Assembly (NCBI GenBank): GCA_016791445.1
Contig: JAEUMP010000007.1
Span: 1-64,000, forward strand
DNA: 64,000 nucleotides
Direction of reading: 5' to 3'
Source of the DNA: Hyphomonadaceae bacterium
GTDB lineage: Bacteria > Pseudomonadota > Alphaproteobacteria > Caulobacterales > Aquidulcibacteraceae
Below, piece by piece: positions 1-8,535 of this stretch. The notes beneath the pieces are model-generated. The model saw only the letters and a program-made list of their open reading frames with translations. It searched no databases and was not told the origin of the DNA. Each line of letters begins with the position of its first letter. Position 1 is the stretch's first letter. Made by a program: the position numbers and the translations under genes.

Positions 1-1
1 G

Positions 2-427
2 TTTCTCCAGATCATCGCCTGGGTCGCGGAGTACGCACCCCTTCCGCGCGACGCGCGGCTCTGGATGCAGTGTCAGCTGCGCCGCGTGCGCAGCGACATC
101 CGCCTCCTGATCGCCGCCGCCGTGATTTCGCGGATGCGCAAAGTCAAGCGGCGGCGCGTTCAAGTGCACAAGCGCAAACTGCCCCGCGGCTATCGCTGGG
201 CGGCACGTCGCTCGCCCGCCATCGGCTGCATCACGCGCGGCATTCGTCTGCGCACGCTCGAAGACATGCGCCGCGCGCTGGATGATTTCGACAAGGTCGT
301 GGACCGCGCCCTCGCGAACCTGCCGCGCCTCCGGCGCAGCGGCGTGCTCGTGCTGACGGACGCGCAGAAGCCGGCGCCGATCGCGTTCTTCATCGCACCC
401 GCGACGGAGGCCGCAGACACGTCATGA
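2..427 (+). CDS. Small basic protein, 5' end beyond window (paralogue of 40203-40700)
   Basis: The frame is open from base 2, so the true start lies left of the window; the first internal ATG (65) is not the start because homology continues upstream of it. The product is Arg/Lys rich. It aligns end to end with the protein at 40203-40700: both have an LQ-(V/I)-(L/I)-AWVA motif, then RDIR or SDIR followed by LLI/MLI, SRM, a basic stretch, TRGI-x-LRTL-x-DMR-x-AL, F-(D/E)-KVV, LP-x-L, and both end in AADTS. The C-terminal third is hydrophobic. I do not recognise a named family and infer no function. The DMR/LRTL block is the most conserved part and probably the core of the domain. Confidence 0.7.
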   Translation, partial: FLQIIAWVAEYAPLPRDARLWMQCQLRRVRSDIRLLIAAAVISRMRKVKRRRVQVHKRKLPRGYRWAARRSPAIGCITRGIRLRTLEDMRRALDDFDKVVDRALANLPRLRRSGVLVLTDAQKPAPIAFFIAPATEAADTS

Positions 428-590
428 CCATGGAGCGCGGTCGACCTCATCCGCGTACCCCTTTGCCAATCAGCATGGGCGGGGTCGCCCATGCGCCACC
501 TGCAACGCGAGATTCCCCGGAGTCTGGCGGCGCCGGCGCATGCCGGTGGCCCTCCGGACCGGCAATCGCCCCGTTCACCACCTTTCCCCC

Positions 591-631
591 TTGCAAGGGC
601 CGCAACAGTCCTTATCATTTATCGATAAGGA
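591..631 (+). promoter_or_regulatory. Possible sppA promoter overlapped by an AT-rich palindrome
   Basis: A TTGCAA at 591-596 is followed after 16 bases by TATCAT (613-618), a reasonable sigma70-type pair about 80 bases ahead of the sppA start. The -10 falls inside a perfect inverted repeat with 8-base arms (609-616 TCCTTATC and 624-631 GATAAGGA, 7-base spacer), the only AT-rich patch in the region. A repressor operator is possible. No known regulator motif is recognised. Confidence 0.35.
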
Positions 632-700
632 CCCGCCGTCAGGGGGTCGAGCCGCCCGCGGATCATCCGGGGGCGGTCCGGGTCCGGTGGAGCAGCCGTC

Positions 701-2479
701 TTGAAGCAGTTTCTCATCACCGTGGCCGGCGTCCTCGTCGGGCTCATCCTCTTCATCGTCGTGGTGCCGATGGTGCTGATCTCGTCGCTGGCGAGCCAGG
801 CGTCCTCGCAGCAGGCGGCCAACATGCCCAAGGCCATCGTGCTCGGCCTCGACCTGCGCCAGGGCGTGACCGACAGCCCCTCGGCCATGCCGTTCAATTT
901 CGGTTCGAGTTCGGGGCCCGCCGTCACCGACATCGTCGAGAAGCTCGCCGCCGCCGCGCGCGACGACAAGGTCAAGGGGGTCTATGTCCGCGCCGCCACC
1001 AGCGGCATCGCGCCGGCGCACGCGGAGGAAATCCGGGAAGCGCTCGCGAATTTCCGCGCCGCCGGCAAATACGTCATCGCCCATATCCAGAACGACGGCA
1101 TCCGCACCTCGATCTTCGGCTATGTGGCCACCGCCGGCGCCGACGAACTCTGGCTCCACGACGCGAGCGAAATGATGCCCATGGGCATCACCGCCGAGGA
1201 GACCTTCTTCGCCGACACGCTGAAGCGCTTCCGCGCCAAGGCCGAATTCGAGACCCGCGAAGAGTACAAGACCTTCGCCGACGCCTACACGCAGACCGGC
1301 TTCACCGCCGCGAACCGCGAGTCGACGACCTCGCTGCTGACCAGCCTCTACGAGCGCGGCATCGCAGCCATCGCCGAAAGCCGCAAGGACCGCGGCCTCA
1401 CGCCCGAACTCGTCCGCGCCGCCATCGAGGCCACGCCCTACTCAGGCGAAGACGCGCTCGCGCGCAAGCTGGTCGACAAGCTCGGCCGTCCGGAAGATGC
1501 GCGCCAGGCCGCCATCGAACGTGGCGGCGGCGTCGGCACCGCCGACATCGTCGAGTTCAAGAAGTACACGCCCAAGCCCGCCACCGGCCCCGTCATCGCG
1601 GTCGTCACCGGCGAAGGAGCGATCGTCTCCGGCGTGGAGGAGAGCTCACCCTTCGGCGGCGAAAGCCTGATGAACGGCGACGCCATCGCCGGCGCGATCC
1701 TCGCCGCCGCCGACGACAAGGACGTGAAGGCCATCGTCTTCCGCGTCTCCTCGCCGGGCGGTTCGGTGGTCGCGTCCGACCAGATCTGGCACGCGGTGAA
1801 GACCGCCCAGGCGCGCGGGAAGAAGGTCGTTGTGTCCATGGGCGCGTATGCGGCCTCGGGCGGCTACTACGTCTCGGCGGGCGCCGACGAGATCGTCGCC
1901 TGGCCGACGACCATCACCGGCTCCATCGGCGTGGTCGGCGGCAAGATCGTGATCGGCGACGCGCTGCGCCACTATCTCAGCGCCCGCACGGAAACGATCC
2001 AGGTGGGCTCGCCGGTGGCGAACTACTTCACCTCCGATCGCGGCTTCAACCAGGCCGAACGCGCCGCCTTCTCGGGCTTCATCGACCGCGCCTACACGGA
2101 CTTCATCAACCTCGTCGCCGAAGGCCGGGGCATGACGCCGGAACAAGCGCGCGCGGTGGCCAAGGGCCGCGTCTGGACCGGCGTACAGGCGCATGACCTG
2201 AAGCTGGTGAACACGATGGGCGGTCTCTCCACCGCCATCGAACGCGCCAAGGCGCTGGCGGAGATCAAGGCCGACACGCAGGTGCAGCTGCGCCGCTATC
2301 CGCAACAGAAGGGACCGTTCGAGGCCTTCCAGGAACTGTTCGGCGTCAGCGCCCAGGGCGCCCGCGCGGCGGCGGTTCTCGGCAGCGTCCTCGGCGACGA
2401 ACGCGTCGCCGGCGCGCTCCGCGAAGTCATGGACGACCGTCGCGGCGTCCGCGCCGAGAGCACGCTCGAAGTGAACTGA
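701..2479 (+). CDS. sppA: Signal peptide peptidase SppA, long (67K) type
   Basis: Membrane-anchored serine protease of peptidase family S49 that degrades cleaved signal peptides in the inner membrane. It is 592 residues, the usual length of the double-domain (67K) form, with an N-terminal membrane anchor at about residues 5-30 followed by two ClpP/crotonase-like S49 domains. The Ser-Lys dyad is visible: Ser386 in the ASGGYY motif of the second half and Lys190 in the EEYK motif of the first half, matching Ser409 and Lys209 of the E. coli enzyme. The start is TTG at 701 with a purine-rich GGTGGAG just upstream; no ATG fits. A strong terminator follows, so it is probably monocistronic. Confidence 0.93.
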   Translation: MKQFLITVAGVLVGLILFIVVVPMVLISSLASQASSQQAANMPKAIVLGLDLRQGVTDSPSAMPFNFGSSSGPAVTDIVEKLAAAARDDKVKGVYVRAATSGIAPAHAEEIREALANFRAAGKYVIAHIQNDGIRTSIFGYVATAGADELWLHDASEMMPMGITAEETFFADTLKRFRAKAEFETREEYKTFADAYTQTGFTAANRESTTSLLTSLYERGIAAIAESRKDRGLTPELVRAAIEATPYSGEDALARKLVDKLGRPEDARQAAIERGGGVGTADIVEFKKYTPKPATGPVIAVVTGEGAIVSGVEESSPFGGESLMNGDAIAGAILAAADDKDVKAIVFRVSSPGGSVVASDQIWHAVKTAQARGKKVVVSMGAYAASGGYYVSAGADEIVAWPTTITGSIGVVGGKIVIGDALRHYLSARTETIQVGSPVANYFTSDRGFNQAERAAFSGFIDRAYTDFINLVAEGRGMTPEQARAVAKGRVWTGVQAHDLKLVNTMGGLSTAIERAKALAEIKADTQVQLRRYPQQKGPFEAFQELFGVSAQGARAAAVLGSVLGDERVAGALREVMDDRRGVRAESTLEVN

Positions 2480-2505
2480 CCGCACCGGTCAAACGGAAGT
2501 GAAGG

Positions 2506-2538
2506 CGGCGGGCCGGAAGGTCCGCCGTTTTCTTTTTC
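2506..2538 (+). terminator. Rho-independent terminator after sppA
   Basis: A 9-bp stem with one G-T wobble (2506-2514 CGGCGGGCC with 2519-2527 GGTCCGCCG) and a GGAA loop is followed directly by a T-rich tract, TTTTCTTTTTC (2528-2538). It lies 27 bases after the sppA stop. Confidence 0.85.
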
Positions 2539-2580
2539 GGCTCGCTGGACTTGGCCCGGCCGGCGCCCGAACGTGCGGCC

Positions 2581-3594
2581 ATGGGTTCCAGAAAACACAG
2601 ACGCGTCATCCTCGAACGCGCCATCGTCGGCAAACCGACGCCCGAGGATTTCCGAATCGTCGAAGGGGTGCTGCCGGAGACCGGCGAAGGCCAGATCCTC
2701 TTCCGCATCCTGCACGCCAGCGTCGATCCCGGCGTGCGTTCCCGACTGTCGGGCGGCGACTCCTACTCCGCCGCGCTGAAGCCGAACGAGACCATCGACG
2801 GCTTCTCCATAGGCGAAGTGATCGAGAGCCGGCACGAGCGCTGGCAAGTCGGCGACCGCGCGGCGCTTGCAGCCGGCTGGTGCGATCACTACCTGTCCGA
2901 TGGCAAGGGGTATCTCCAGAGAATCACGGATGCGCGTCCGCCGCTCACAGCGTGGATCGGCGTGCTCGGCGTGCCCGGTCTCACGGCATGGTTCGGCCTG
3001 CACCGCGTCGCCGAGGCGAAAGAAGGCGAAACGCTTCTGGTCACGTCGGCTGCGGGGCCTGTGGGCGCCACCGCAGGGCAGATCGCGAAGCAGCACGGCC
3101 TGAAAGTGATCGGCATCGCCGGCGGCGCGGAGAAATGCGCATGGCTTGAAAGCGTGGGCTTCGATGCGACCATCGACCGTCACGCCACGCCCGATCTCGC
3201 CGCCGCCATTCGCGCCGCAGCGCCCAAGGGCGTCGATGTCCTCTTCGACAATGTCGGCAACGCGATGGTCGATCTCGCGCTCCCGCTCATGCGACCGCGC
3301 GGTCGCATCGTGGTCTCCGGGCAGGTCGCCGATTATTCGACGCCGCCGGATCAGCGCGTGGGCCTGAAGAACACCGACCGCTTCATCACGCATCGCCTGC
3401 GCATGGAAGGCCTCGTCGTGTTCGACGACATCCGCGCCTTCCCCGAAGCGCAAAGGCAGATGGCTGACTGGATCGTCGCGGGCGCGCTGAAGCTGAAGGA
3501 GGAGCGCTTCAAGGGGATCGAGTCGATGCCGCACGCCTTCAGCGATCTCTTCGAAAGCAACGCAGCCTTCGGCCGCCGGATCGTGGACTTATGA
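2581..3594 (+). CDS. NADP-dependent zinc-free MDR oxidoreductase (CurA-like)
   Basis: Medium-chain dehydrogenase/reductase of the zinc-independent alkenal/quinone reductase branch (CurA, prostaglandin reductase type), expected to reduce the C=C bond of alpha,beta-unsaturated carbonyl compounds with NADPH. Visible features are an early HASVDPGVRSRL motif, GLTAWFGL, the nucleotide-binding SAAGPVGATAGQIAK segment and the subfamily motif LFDNVGN. Length is 337 residues from ATG 2581 (MGSRKHRR), preferred over an in-frame TTG 30 bases upstream because the family normally begins close to this point. It is the first gene of a coupled operon: its stop overlaps the start of the crotonase-fold gene. 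The exact substrate cannot be read from sequence. Confidence 0.8.
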   Translation: MGSRKHRRVILERAIVGKPTPEDFRIVEGVLPETGEGQILFRILHASVDPGVRSRLSGGDSYSAALKPNETIDGFSIGEVIESRHERWQVGDRAALAAGWCDHYLSDGKGYLQRITDARPPLTAWIGVLGVPGLTAWFGLHRVAEAKEGETLLVTSAAGPVGATAGQIAKQHGLKVIGIAGGAEKCAWLESVGFDATIDRHATPDLAAAIRAAAPKGVDVLFDNVGNAMVDLALPLMRPRGRIVVSGQVADYSTPPDQRVGLKNTDRFITHRLRMEGLVVFDDIRAFPEAQRQMADWIVAGALKLKEERFKGIESMPHAFSDLFESNAAFGRRIVDL

Positions 3595-4382
3595 AATTCG
3601 AAAACTACGAGCGTCTCGCCTTCGCCTATGAAGGACGCGTCCTGACCATCACCATCGAAGGCAATGCGGTGAACGCGGTCGATGCCGCCATGCACCGCGA
3701 CCTCGCGCGCGTCTTCGCCGAAGCACAGCACGATCCCGACAGCGACATCATCGTCCTCACCGGCCGTGGGCGCGCCTTCTGCGCCGGCGGCGACTTCGAC
3801 TGGTTCGAGGAGCAGATCAACGACCCTTCGAAGTTCCGCGACATCGGGCACGAAGCCAAGCGGATCGTGTTCTCGCTGCTCGAAATGGAAAAGCCGATCA
3901 TCTGCCGCCTGAACGGCGCGGCCGCGGGCCTTGGCGCCACTATCGCGTTGCTCTGCGACATCATCATCGCCGACGAGACCGCCAAGATCGGCGATCCCCA
4001 CGTGAAGGTCGGCCTCGTCGCCGGCGACGGCGGCGCCGTGATCTGGCCGCAGCTGATCGGTTTCGCCCGGGCCAAGGAATTCCTGATGACCGGCGACCTG
4101 ATGACGGCCAAGCGCGCCGCCGAGATCGGTCTGATCAATCACGCCGTTCCCGCCGCGGACCTCGACGCAAAGGTCGCCGAGATCGTGGAAAAAATCGCCG
4201 GCAATCCGCGCTGGGCGGTCCGCTGGACGAAGACCGTCGTAAACCTCCAACTGAAGGAAATCGCCAACCAGCTGATGGACGCCTCGATCGCCTACGAAAT
4301 GGCCTCCAACACCATGGCCGACCGTCGCGAAGCGGTCCGCGCCTTCGTGGAAAAGCGCAAGCCGAAGCTGACGGGGGAATGA
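3591..4382 (+). CDS. Crotonase-fold (enoyl-CoA hydratase/isomerase family) protein with both catalytic Glu positions altered
   Basis: 263 residues, the normal crotonase length, with the oxyanion-hole motif FCAGGDF (63-69) and the second loop NGAAAGLGATIALLCD. Relative to rat mitochondrial enoyl-CoA hydratase, the position of Glu144 is Thr117 and the position of Glu164 is His137 (motif GDPHVKVGLVAGDGG), so canonical hydratase chemistry is doubtful; a hydrolase, isomerase or decarboxylase role is possible. It overlaps the preceding reductase gene by 4 bases and the following acyl-CoA dehydrogenase by 4 bases, so it surely works in the same acyl-CoA degradation route. The family assignment is firm; the reaction is not. 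Confidence 0.85.
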   Translation: MKFENYERLAFAYEGRVLTITIEGNAVNAVDAAMHRDLARVFAEAQHDPDSDIIVLTGRGRAFCAGGDFDWFEEQINDPSKFRDIGHEAKRIVFSLLEMEKPIICRLNGAAAGLGATIALLCDIIIADETAKIGDPHVKVGLVAGDGGAVIWPQLIGFARAKEFLMTGDLMTAKRAAEIGLINHAVPAADLDAKVAEIVEKIAGNPRWAVRWTKTVVNLQLKEIANQLMDASIAYEMASNTMADRREAVRAFVEKRKPKLTGE

Positions 4383-5536
4383 CGATGGACGCGGAGTCGC
4401 TTGCCGAATTGCGTCAGCAGCTGCGCCGCTTCATCGCCGCCAAGGCGCCGCGCGAGAAGCGCCGCGAATGGGATCGCAATCACGTATGGCCGCGCGACCT
4501 GTTCCGCGAACTCGCGGCGATGGGCCTGTGCGGCCTTACCATCGAGGAAAAGTACGGCGGCCTCGGACAAGACATTGTCACAGCGGTCGCCGTGATCGAG
4601 GAATTGTCGGCGGTCGGGGCCTTTCTTTCCGGCCCCTACATTCACTGCGCCTTCTACGGCGGCATGAACATTTCCGAGAACGGCACAGAGGAACAAAAGC
4701 AGGCGCTGCTGCCAAAGCTCGCGAAGGGTGAACTCCTGTTCGCCTACGGCCTCTCGGAGCCGGACGTCGGCGGTGATCTTTCCTCCGTCACCACGCGCGC
4801 GCACATCGAAGGCGACGAGATCGTCATCAATGGCGCCAAGCGCTGGTGCACCGGAGCGGACTTCGCGGACTACATCTACTGCCTCGTACGCTCCGGCCCG
4901 CCGGAAGAGAAACGCCGCAATCTCTCCTTCGTGCTGATCCCGCCCGGAACGCCGGGCGTGACCCTTTCGCCAATCGACCATGTGAACCTCCGCTACACGC
5001 TATCGTCGGACGTCTTCTTCGAGAACGTGCGCGTGCCGAGGGCCAACATCGTCGGCGGCGAAGCGATGTGGAACAAGGGCTGGAAGATGCTCGCGGGCCG
5101 CGCGCTCGATGTCGAAAAGATCGAGATCTCCGCAGCCGCCTTCGGCGTTGCGCAGGCGGCCGTGAACGAAGCATGGGATTATGCGCAGGAGCGCACGCAG
5201 TTCGGCAAACCTGTCAGCGGGCACCAGTCCGTCCGCCACGCGCTCGTCGATGCACGCACGAAACTCGAGGCATGCCGGCACATGCTCTACCACGGCGCCC
5301 ATCTGGCGCAGGCGGGTGAACCGTGCGCCGTGGAGACCTCCATGGCCAAGCTGTTCATCGGCGAAACGGTCGGCGAGATCGCTCTAATCTGCCAGAAAGT
5401 CATGGGCGCCTACGCCCTCTCCGACGCCTATGACATGGAACGCCACGTCCGCGACCTGCTCGGCATAGCGATCGTCGGCGGCTCGTCGAACATGCAGCGC
5501 AACAACATCGCCGCTCTGATGGGGCTCGCCCAATGA
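4379..5536 (+). CDS. Acyl-CoA dehydrogenase (isovaleryl/long-chain type catalytic Glu)
   Basis: FAD-dependent acyl-CoA dehydrogenase, 385 residues from ATG 4379 (a second ATG at 4385 is equally possible). Family signatures include YGLSEPDVGGDLSS in the FAD/substrate domain and the helix around AQERTQFGKPVSGHQ. At the usual medium-chain catalytic position, before the GT/GS-x-x-x-QR motif, there is Gly instead of Glu (GGSSNMQR), but a Glu occurs in the LDVEKIE helix (Glu246), the location used by isovaleryl- and long-chain-acyl-CoA dehydrogenases. I infer activity with the relocated base. It is translationally coupled on both sides. Confidence 0.88.
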   Translation: MTMDAESLAELRQQLRRFIAAKAPREKRREWDRNHVWPRDLFRELAAMGLCGLTIEEKYGGLGQDIVTAVAVIEELSAVGAFLSGPYIHCAFYGGMNISENGTEEQKQALLPKLAKGELLFAYGLSEPDVGGDLSSVTTRAHIEGDEIVINGAKRWCTGADFADYIYCLVRSGPPEEKRRNLSFVLIPPGTPGVTLSPIDHVNLRYTLSSDVFFENVRVPRANIVGGEAMWNKGWKMLAGRALDVEKIEISAAAFGVAQAAVNEAWDYAQERTQFGKPVSGHQSVRHALVDARTKLEACRHMLYHGAHLAQAGEPCAVETSMAKLFIGETVGEIALICQKVMGAYALSDAYDMERHVRDLLGIAIVGGSSNMQRNNIAALMGLAQ

Positions 5537-6684
5537 AGGACATTGTTTCCGCCGCCCGCGACTTCGCGCCGACACTCGCGGGGCGCAGCGACGAAATCGA
5601 AACAGCGCGCCGCCTTCCGCCGGACATCGCTCAGGCAATGGCGAAGGCGGGCCTCTTCCGCGCCATCGTGCCGAAAAGTCTCGGCGGCCATGAAGCACGC
5701 GCCGACGCGGTCGCCGAGATGATCGAAGCGGTGGCCCGCGCTGACGCATCGACCGCGTGGTGTCTGATGATCGGCTCGACGACCGCGCTCAATGCAGCCT
5801 ACCTCCCCCTGGAGGAAGCGCGCACGATCTACGGCGCCCCCGACGCCATCGCGTGCGGGGTCTACGCACCGCTCGGTCGCGCGATCCCCGACGGTGATGA
5901 CTACGTGGTCACCGGTCGCTGGGCCTGGGGTTCGGGCACGCAGAACGCGCGCTGGATCGCCGGCGGCGCATTCGTGATGGACGGCGAAAAACCCGCGCTC
6001 GGGCCGGACGGCGCGCCCTACCAACGCATGATCATGTTCCGTGCGGAGGACGTGACGTTCCACGACACCTGGCATGTGATGGGGCTGAAGGGCACAGGCA
6101 GCCTCGACTTTTCCGTCGAGGGCGTGCGCGTGCCGAAAGCGCGCTCCGTGTCTCTGATCCACGATGCGCCCCGCGAGACCGGGCCGCTCTATCGCTTTCC
6201 CGCATTCGGGCTGCTTGGCATGGGTATCGCCGCCGTCGCGCTCGGCAATGCGGCCGGCGCTCTGGAGTCCTTCCGCGACCTCGCCACGTCGAAGAAGCCC
6301 GCCGCTTCCCGTCGCACGCTCGCCGAACGTGCGCACACGCAGATGACGTTCGCCGAAGCGCACGCCGCCCATGCCGCCGCGCGCGCGCTCTACTTCGCAG
6401 CCATCGCCGACGCGTGGCGTGAAGCAGAGGCGGGCGACGCCATCAGCCTCGAAGGGCGGGTCAAGCTTCGCCTTGCCTCCACGCACGCGACGCGCACCTG
6501 TGCCAAAATCTGCAGCGAACTGCATGACCTGGCGGGCGGCTCGGCGGTCTATCTGAACAACCCGCTGCAGCGCCGATTCCGCGACGCGCACGTGATGACT
6601 CAGCACATGATGGTCGCGCCGCCGACGCTCGAAGTCGCCGGGCGCGCCCTGCTCGGTCTGCCGACTGACGACATGATGCTCTAG
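5533..6684 (+). CDS. Acyl-CoA dehydrogenase-fold flavoprotein (HsaA/DszC-like C-terminal domain)
   Basis: 383 residues. The N-terminal domain resembles acyl-CoA dehydrogenases (LPPDIAQAMAKAGLFRAIVPKSLGG; ADASTAWCLMIG), while the C-terminal helical domain (FPAFGLLGMGIAAVALGNAAGAL; GGSAVYLNNPLQRRFRD) is of the type 2 seen in flavin-dependent monooxygenases such as HsaA and DszC. It may therefore oxidise or hydroxylate rather than dehydrogenate. It starts inside the stop of the previous dehydrogenase gene and is the last gene of the operon; its stop overlaps the convergent pleD stop by 4 bases. Confidence 0.82.
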   Translation: MKDIVSAARDFAPTLAGRSDEIETARRLPPDIAQAMAKAGLFRAIVPKSLGGHEARADAVAEMIEAVARADASTAWCLMIGSTTALNAAYLPLEEARTIYGAPDAIACGVYAPLGRAIPDGDDYVVTGRWAWGSGTQNARWIAGGAFVMDGEKPALGPDGAPYQRMIMFRAEDVTFHDTWHVMGLKGTGSLDFSVEGVRVPKARSVSLIHDAPRETGPLYRFPAFGLLGMGIAAVALGNAAGALESFRDLATSKKPAASRRTLAERAHTQMTFAEAHAAHAAARALYFAAIADAWREAEAGDAISLEGRVKLRLASTHATRTCAKICSELHDLAGGSAVYLNNPLQRRFRDAHVMTQHMMVAPPTLEVAGRALLGLPTDDMML

Positions 6685-8033
6685 GCGGCTTCCGCCATCA
6701 CGCGATTGCGGCCCGTCTGCTTGGCCTTGTAGAGCGCCTCGTCGGCGCGCTTTAGCAGGCGTTCCGCAGAGTCCGCGCCCGTCAGCGAGACCGCGACGCC
6801 GATGGAGACGGTGACGTCGATGCGTTCGATACCGCCGCGGATCGGGAATGGCGATCCGGCCACATGTCGGCGCAGACGCTCGGCGACCAGACACGCATAG
6901 TCTCCGCGCGTGCCGGGCATCACGACCACGAACTCCTCGCCGCCATAGCGGCAGGCGATGTCCATCGGCCGGAAATTGGTGGCGAGACGCGCGGCAAACT
7001 CCTTGATGACTTCGTCGCCGACGTCATGTCCGAAGCCGTCGTTGATCCGCTTGAAATAGTCGATGTCGGCGACCAGCAAAGACACCGGCTCCCCGCCCCG
7101 CGCGGCGCGCTGCACGAGCGGCTCAAGCTGGGACGTGAGATAGCGTCGGTTGAACAGGCCCGTCATTTGATCGGTGACCGCAAGCTCCAGACTCTGGTCC
7201 AGAGACTGCCGCAATGCATCTACATACCGCTTGCGCCGGATCAGCGAGGACGCGCGCGCCGCAAGTTCATCCGGATCGATCGGCCGATAGATGATGTCAT
7301 GCGCCCCCAGTTCGAGCGCCCGCACCGCACGCCCCGGATCGTCGGGATCGACGACGGCGAGGATCGGCAGCCGACGCGCGCCTTCACCTGCGTGCAACCG
7401 TGCAATCAGCTTGAGGCCATCGAAACTCTCGGACGTCACGGAAACGATGAAGAGGTCGAGGCCGCCCCGGCTCTCATCCGCATCGCTCATCATCATGACG
7501 GTGTGGCTGGACTCGAGCGCCCGCCGGATCTTGTCGGATTGTCGCTGCGCGTCGTCGATGACCAGAATCCGGCCGCCCGCGCCGTCGTCGCCGAGGAGTT
7601 CCTTGTCGATCACGCCGATGCGCCGGCCCGACGCCTCGCGGGACCGCAGCTCGTCGATGACCACCTTCATTCGTGCAAGGCTGCGCACCCGCGACAGAAG
7701 CTGCACGTCATCAAACGGTTTGGAGAGGAAGTCCTCCGCGCCTTCCGCAAGGCCCCGCAACCGATCCTCGCGCTGGTCGAGCGCGGTGACCATCACCACC
7801 GGAATGTGCCGGGTCTCCGGATCGGCCTTCAACCGCCGGCATGTCTCGAAGCCGTCCATGCCGGGCATCATCACGTCCAGAAGGATGATGTCGGGCTTTT
7901 CACGCCACGCCTTGAGAAGCGCCTCCTCACCCCGTGAAGCGGTGATGACGTCGTAGTACTCCGCCCCGAGCTTTGCCTCGAGCAGACGCAGGTTCGCCGG
8001 CACATCGTCGACTACGAGGATGCGCGCGCTCAT
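6681..8033 (-). CDS. pleD: PleD-type response regulator diguanylate cyclase (REC-REC-GGDEF)
   Basis: 450 residues with the PleD architecture: a phospho-accepting receiver (Asp53, LLDVMMPGMDGF), a second degenerate receiver (about 155-275) and a C-terminal GGDEF domain with active-site GGEEF. The c-di-GMP inhibitory site RxxD (RPMD) precedes the active site by the expected spacing. In Caulobacter, PleD makes c-di-GMP at the stalked pole to drive the swarmer-to-stalked transition. It lies 12 bp downstream of divK on the same strand, the conserved divK-pleD operon. Confidence 0.95.
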   Translation of the reverse strand: MSARILVVDDVPANLRLLEAKLGAEYYDVITASRGEEALLKAWREKPDIILLDVMMPGMDGFETCRRLKADPETRHIPVVMVTALDQREDRLRGLAEGAEDFLSKPFDDVQLLSRVRSLARMKVVIDELRSREASGRRIGVIDKELLGDDGAGGRILVIDDAQRQSDKIRRALESSHTVMMMSDADESRGGLDLFIVSVTSESFDGLKLIARLHAGEGARRLPILAVVDPDDPGRAVRALELGAHDIIYRPIDPDELAARASSLIRRKRYVDALRQSLDQSLELAVTDQMTGLFNRRYLTSQLEPLVQRAARGGEPVSLLVADIDYFKRINDGFGHDVGDEVIKEFAARLATNFRPMDIACRYGGEEFVVVMPGTRGDYACLVAERLRRHVAGSPFPIRGGIERIDVTVSIGVAVSLTGADSAERLLKRADEALYKAKQTGRNRVMAEAA

Positions 8034-8045
8034 CCCGCCTCCGCC

Positions 8046-8411
8046 TCAGGCCGCGAATTTTCGGACGGTTTCGAGGAAGACCTGGATCGAGATGGGCTTG
8101 GACAGGTACGCCTCGCAACCCTCGGCCCGGATACGCTGTTCGTCGCCGCGCATGGCGAAGGCCGTCACGGCGACGACCGGGATGGCCTTCAGATCGTCGT
8201 CGCCCTTCAGCTGGCGCGTGACGTCGAGGCCGGAAATGTCCGGGAGCTGGATGTCCATGATGATGAGATCGGGGCGGTGCTCGCGCACGAGGCCGAGCAC
8301 GCTCTTGCCATCCCGCGTCTTCACGGTCCTGTAGCCATAGGCTTCGAGGAGATCATTGAAGAGCTTCATGTTGAGCTCATTGTCTTCAACGATCATGACG
8401 GTCTTGGTCAT
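8046..8411 (-). CDS. divK: Single-domain response regulator DivK
   Basis: 121 residues consisting only of a receiver domain: acidic pocket VEDNELN, phospho-acceptor Asp53 in [12 protein letters not shown], conserved TAFAM and the KPIS lysine. The sequence and its place directly upstream of pleD identify the essential cell-cycle regulator DivK, which in Caulobacter modulates the CckA-CtrA pathway through DivL, PleC and DivJ. The intergenic region to the divergent ROK kinase holds an imperfect CtrA-like motif (TTAA-N7-TTGC at 8493-8507). Confidence 0.95.
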   Translation of the reverse strand: MTKTVMIVEDNELNMKLFNDLLEAYGYRTVKTRDGKSVLGLVREHRPDLIIMDIQLPDISGLDVTRQLKGDDDLKAIPVVAVTAFAMRGDEQRIRAEGCEAYLSKPISIQVFLETVRKFAA

Positions 8412-8535
8412 GGCTTGCGGACCGCTCGGCGCGACCCCTCCGTCGGACGCCGTGTGGCTGTCCCGCGCTGCGATGTGCTTACCGTGGAGCCCTTAATCAA
8501 GCCTTGCTTCGCCCCCCGATGCGTTAGGATTTGTC

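Noticed and set aside
424-2196. 590-codon frame overlapping sppA
   Set aside because: Same-strand shadow of sppA in another frame; rich in Arg/His/Gly, no domain, no ribosome site.
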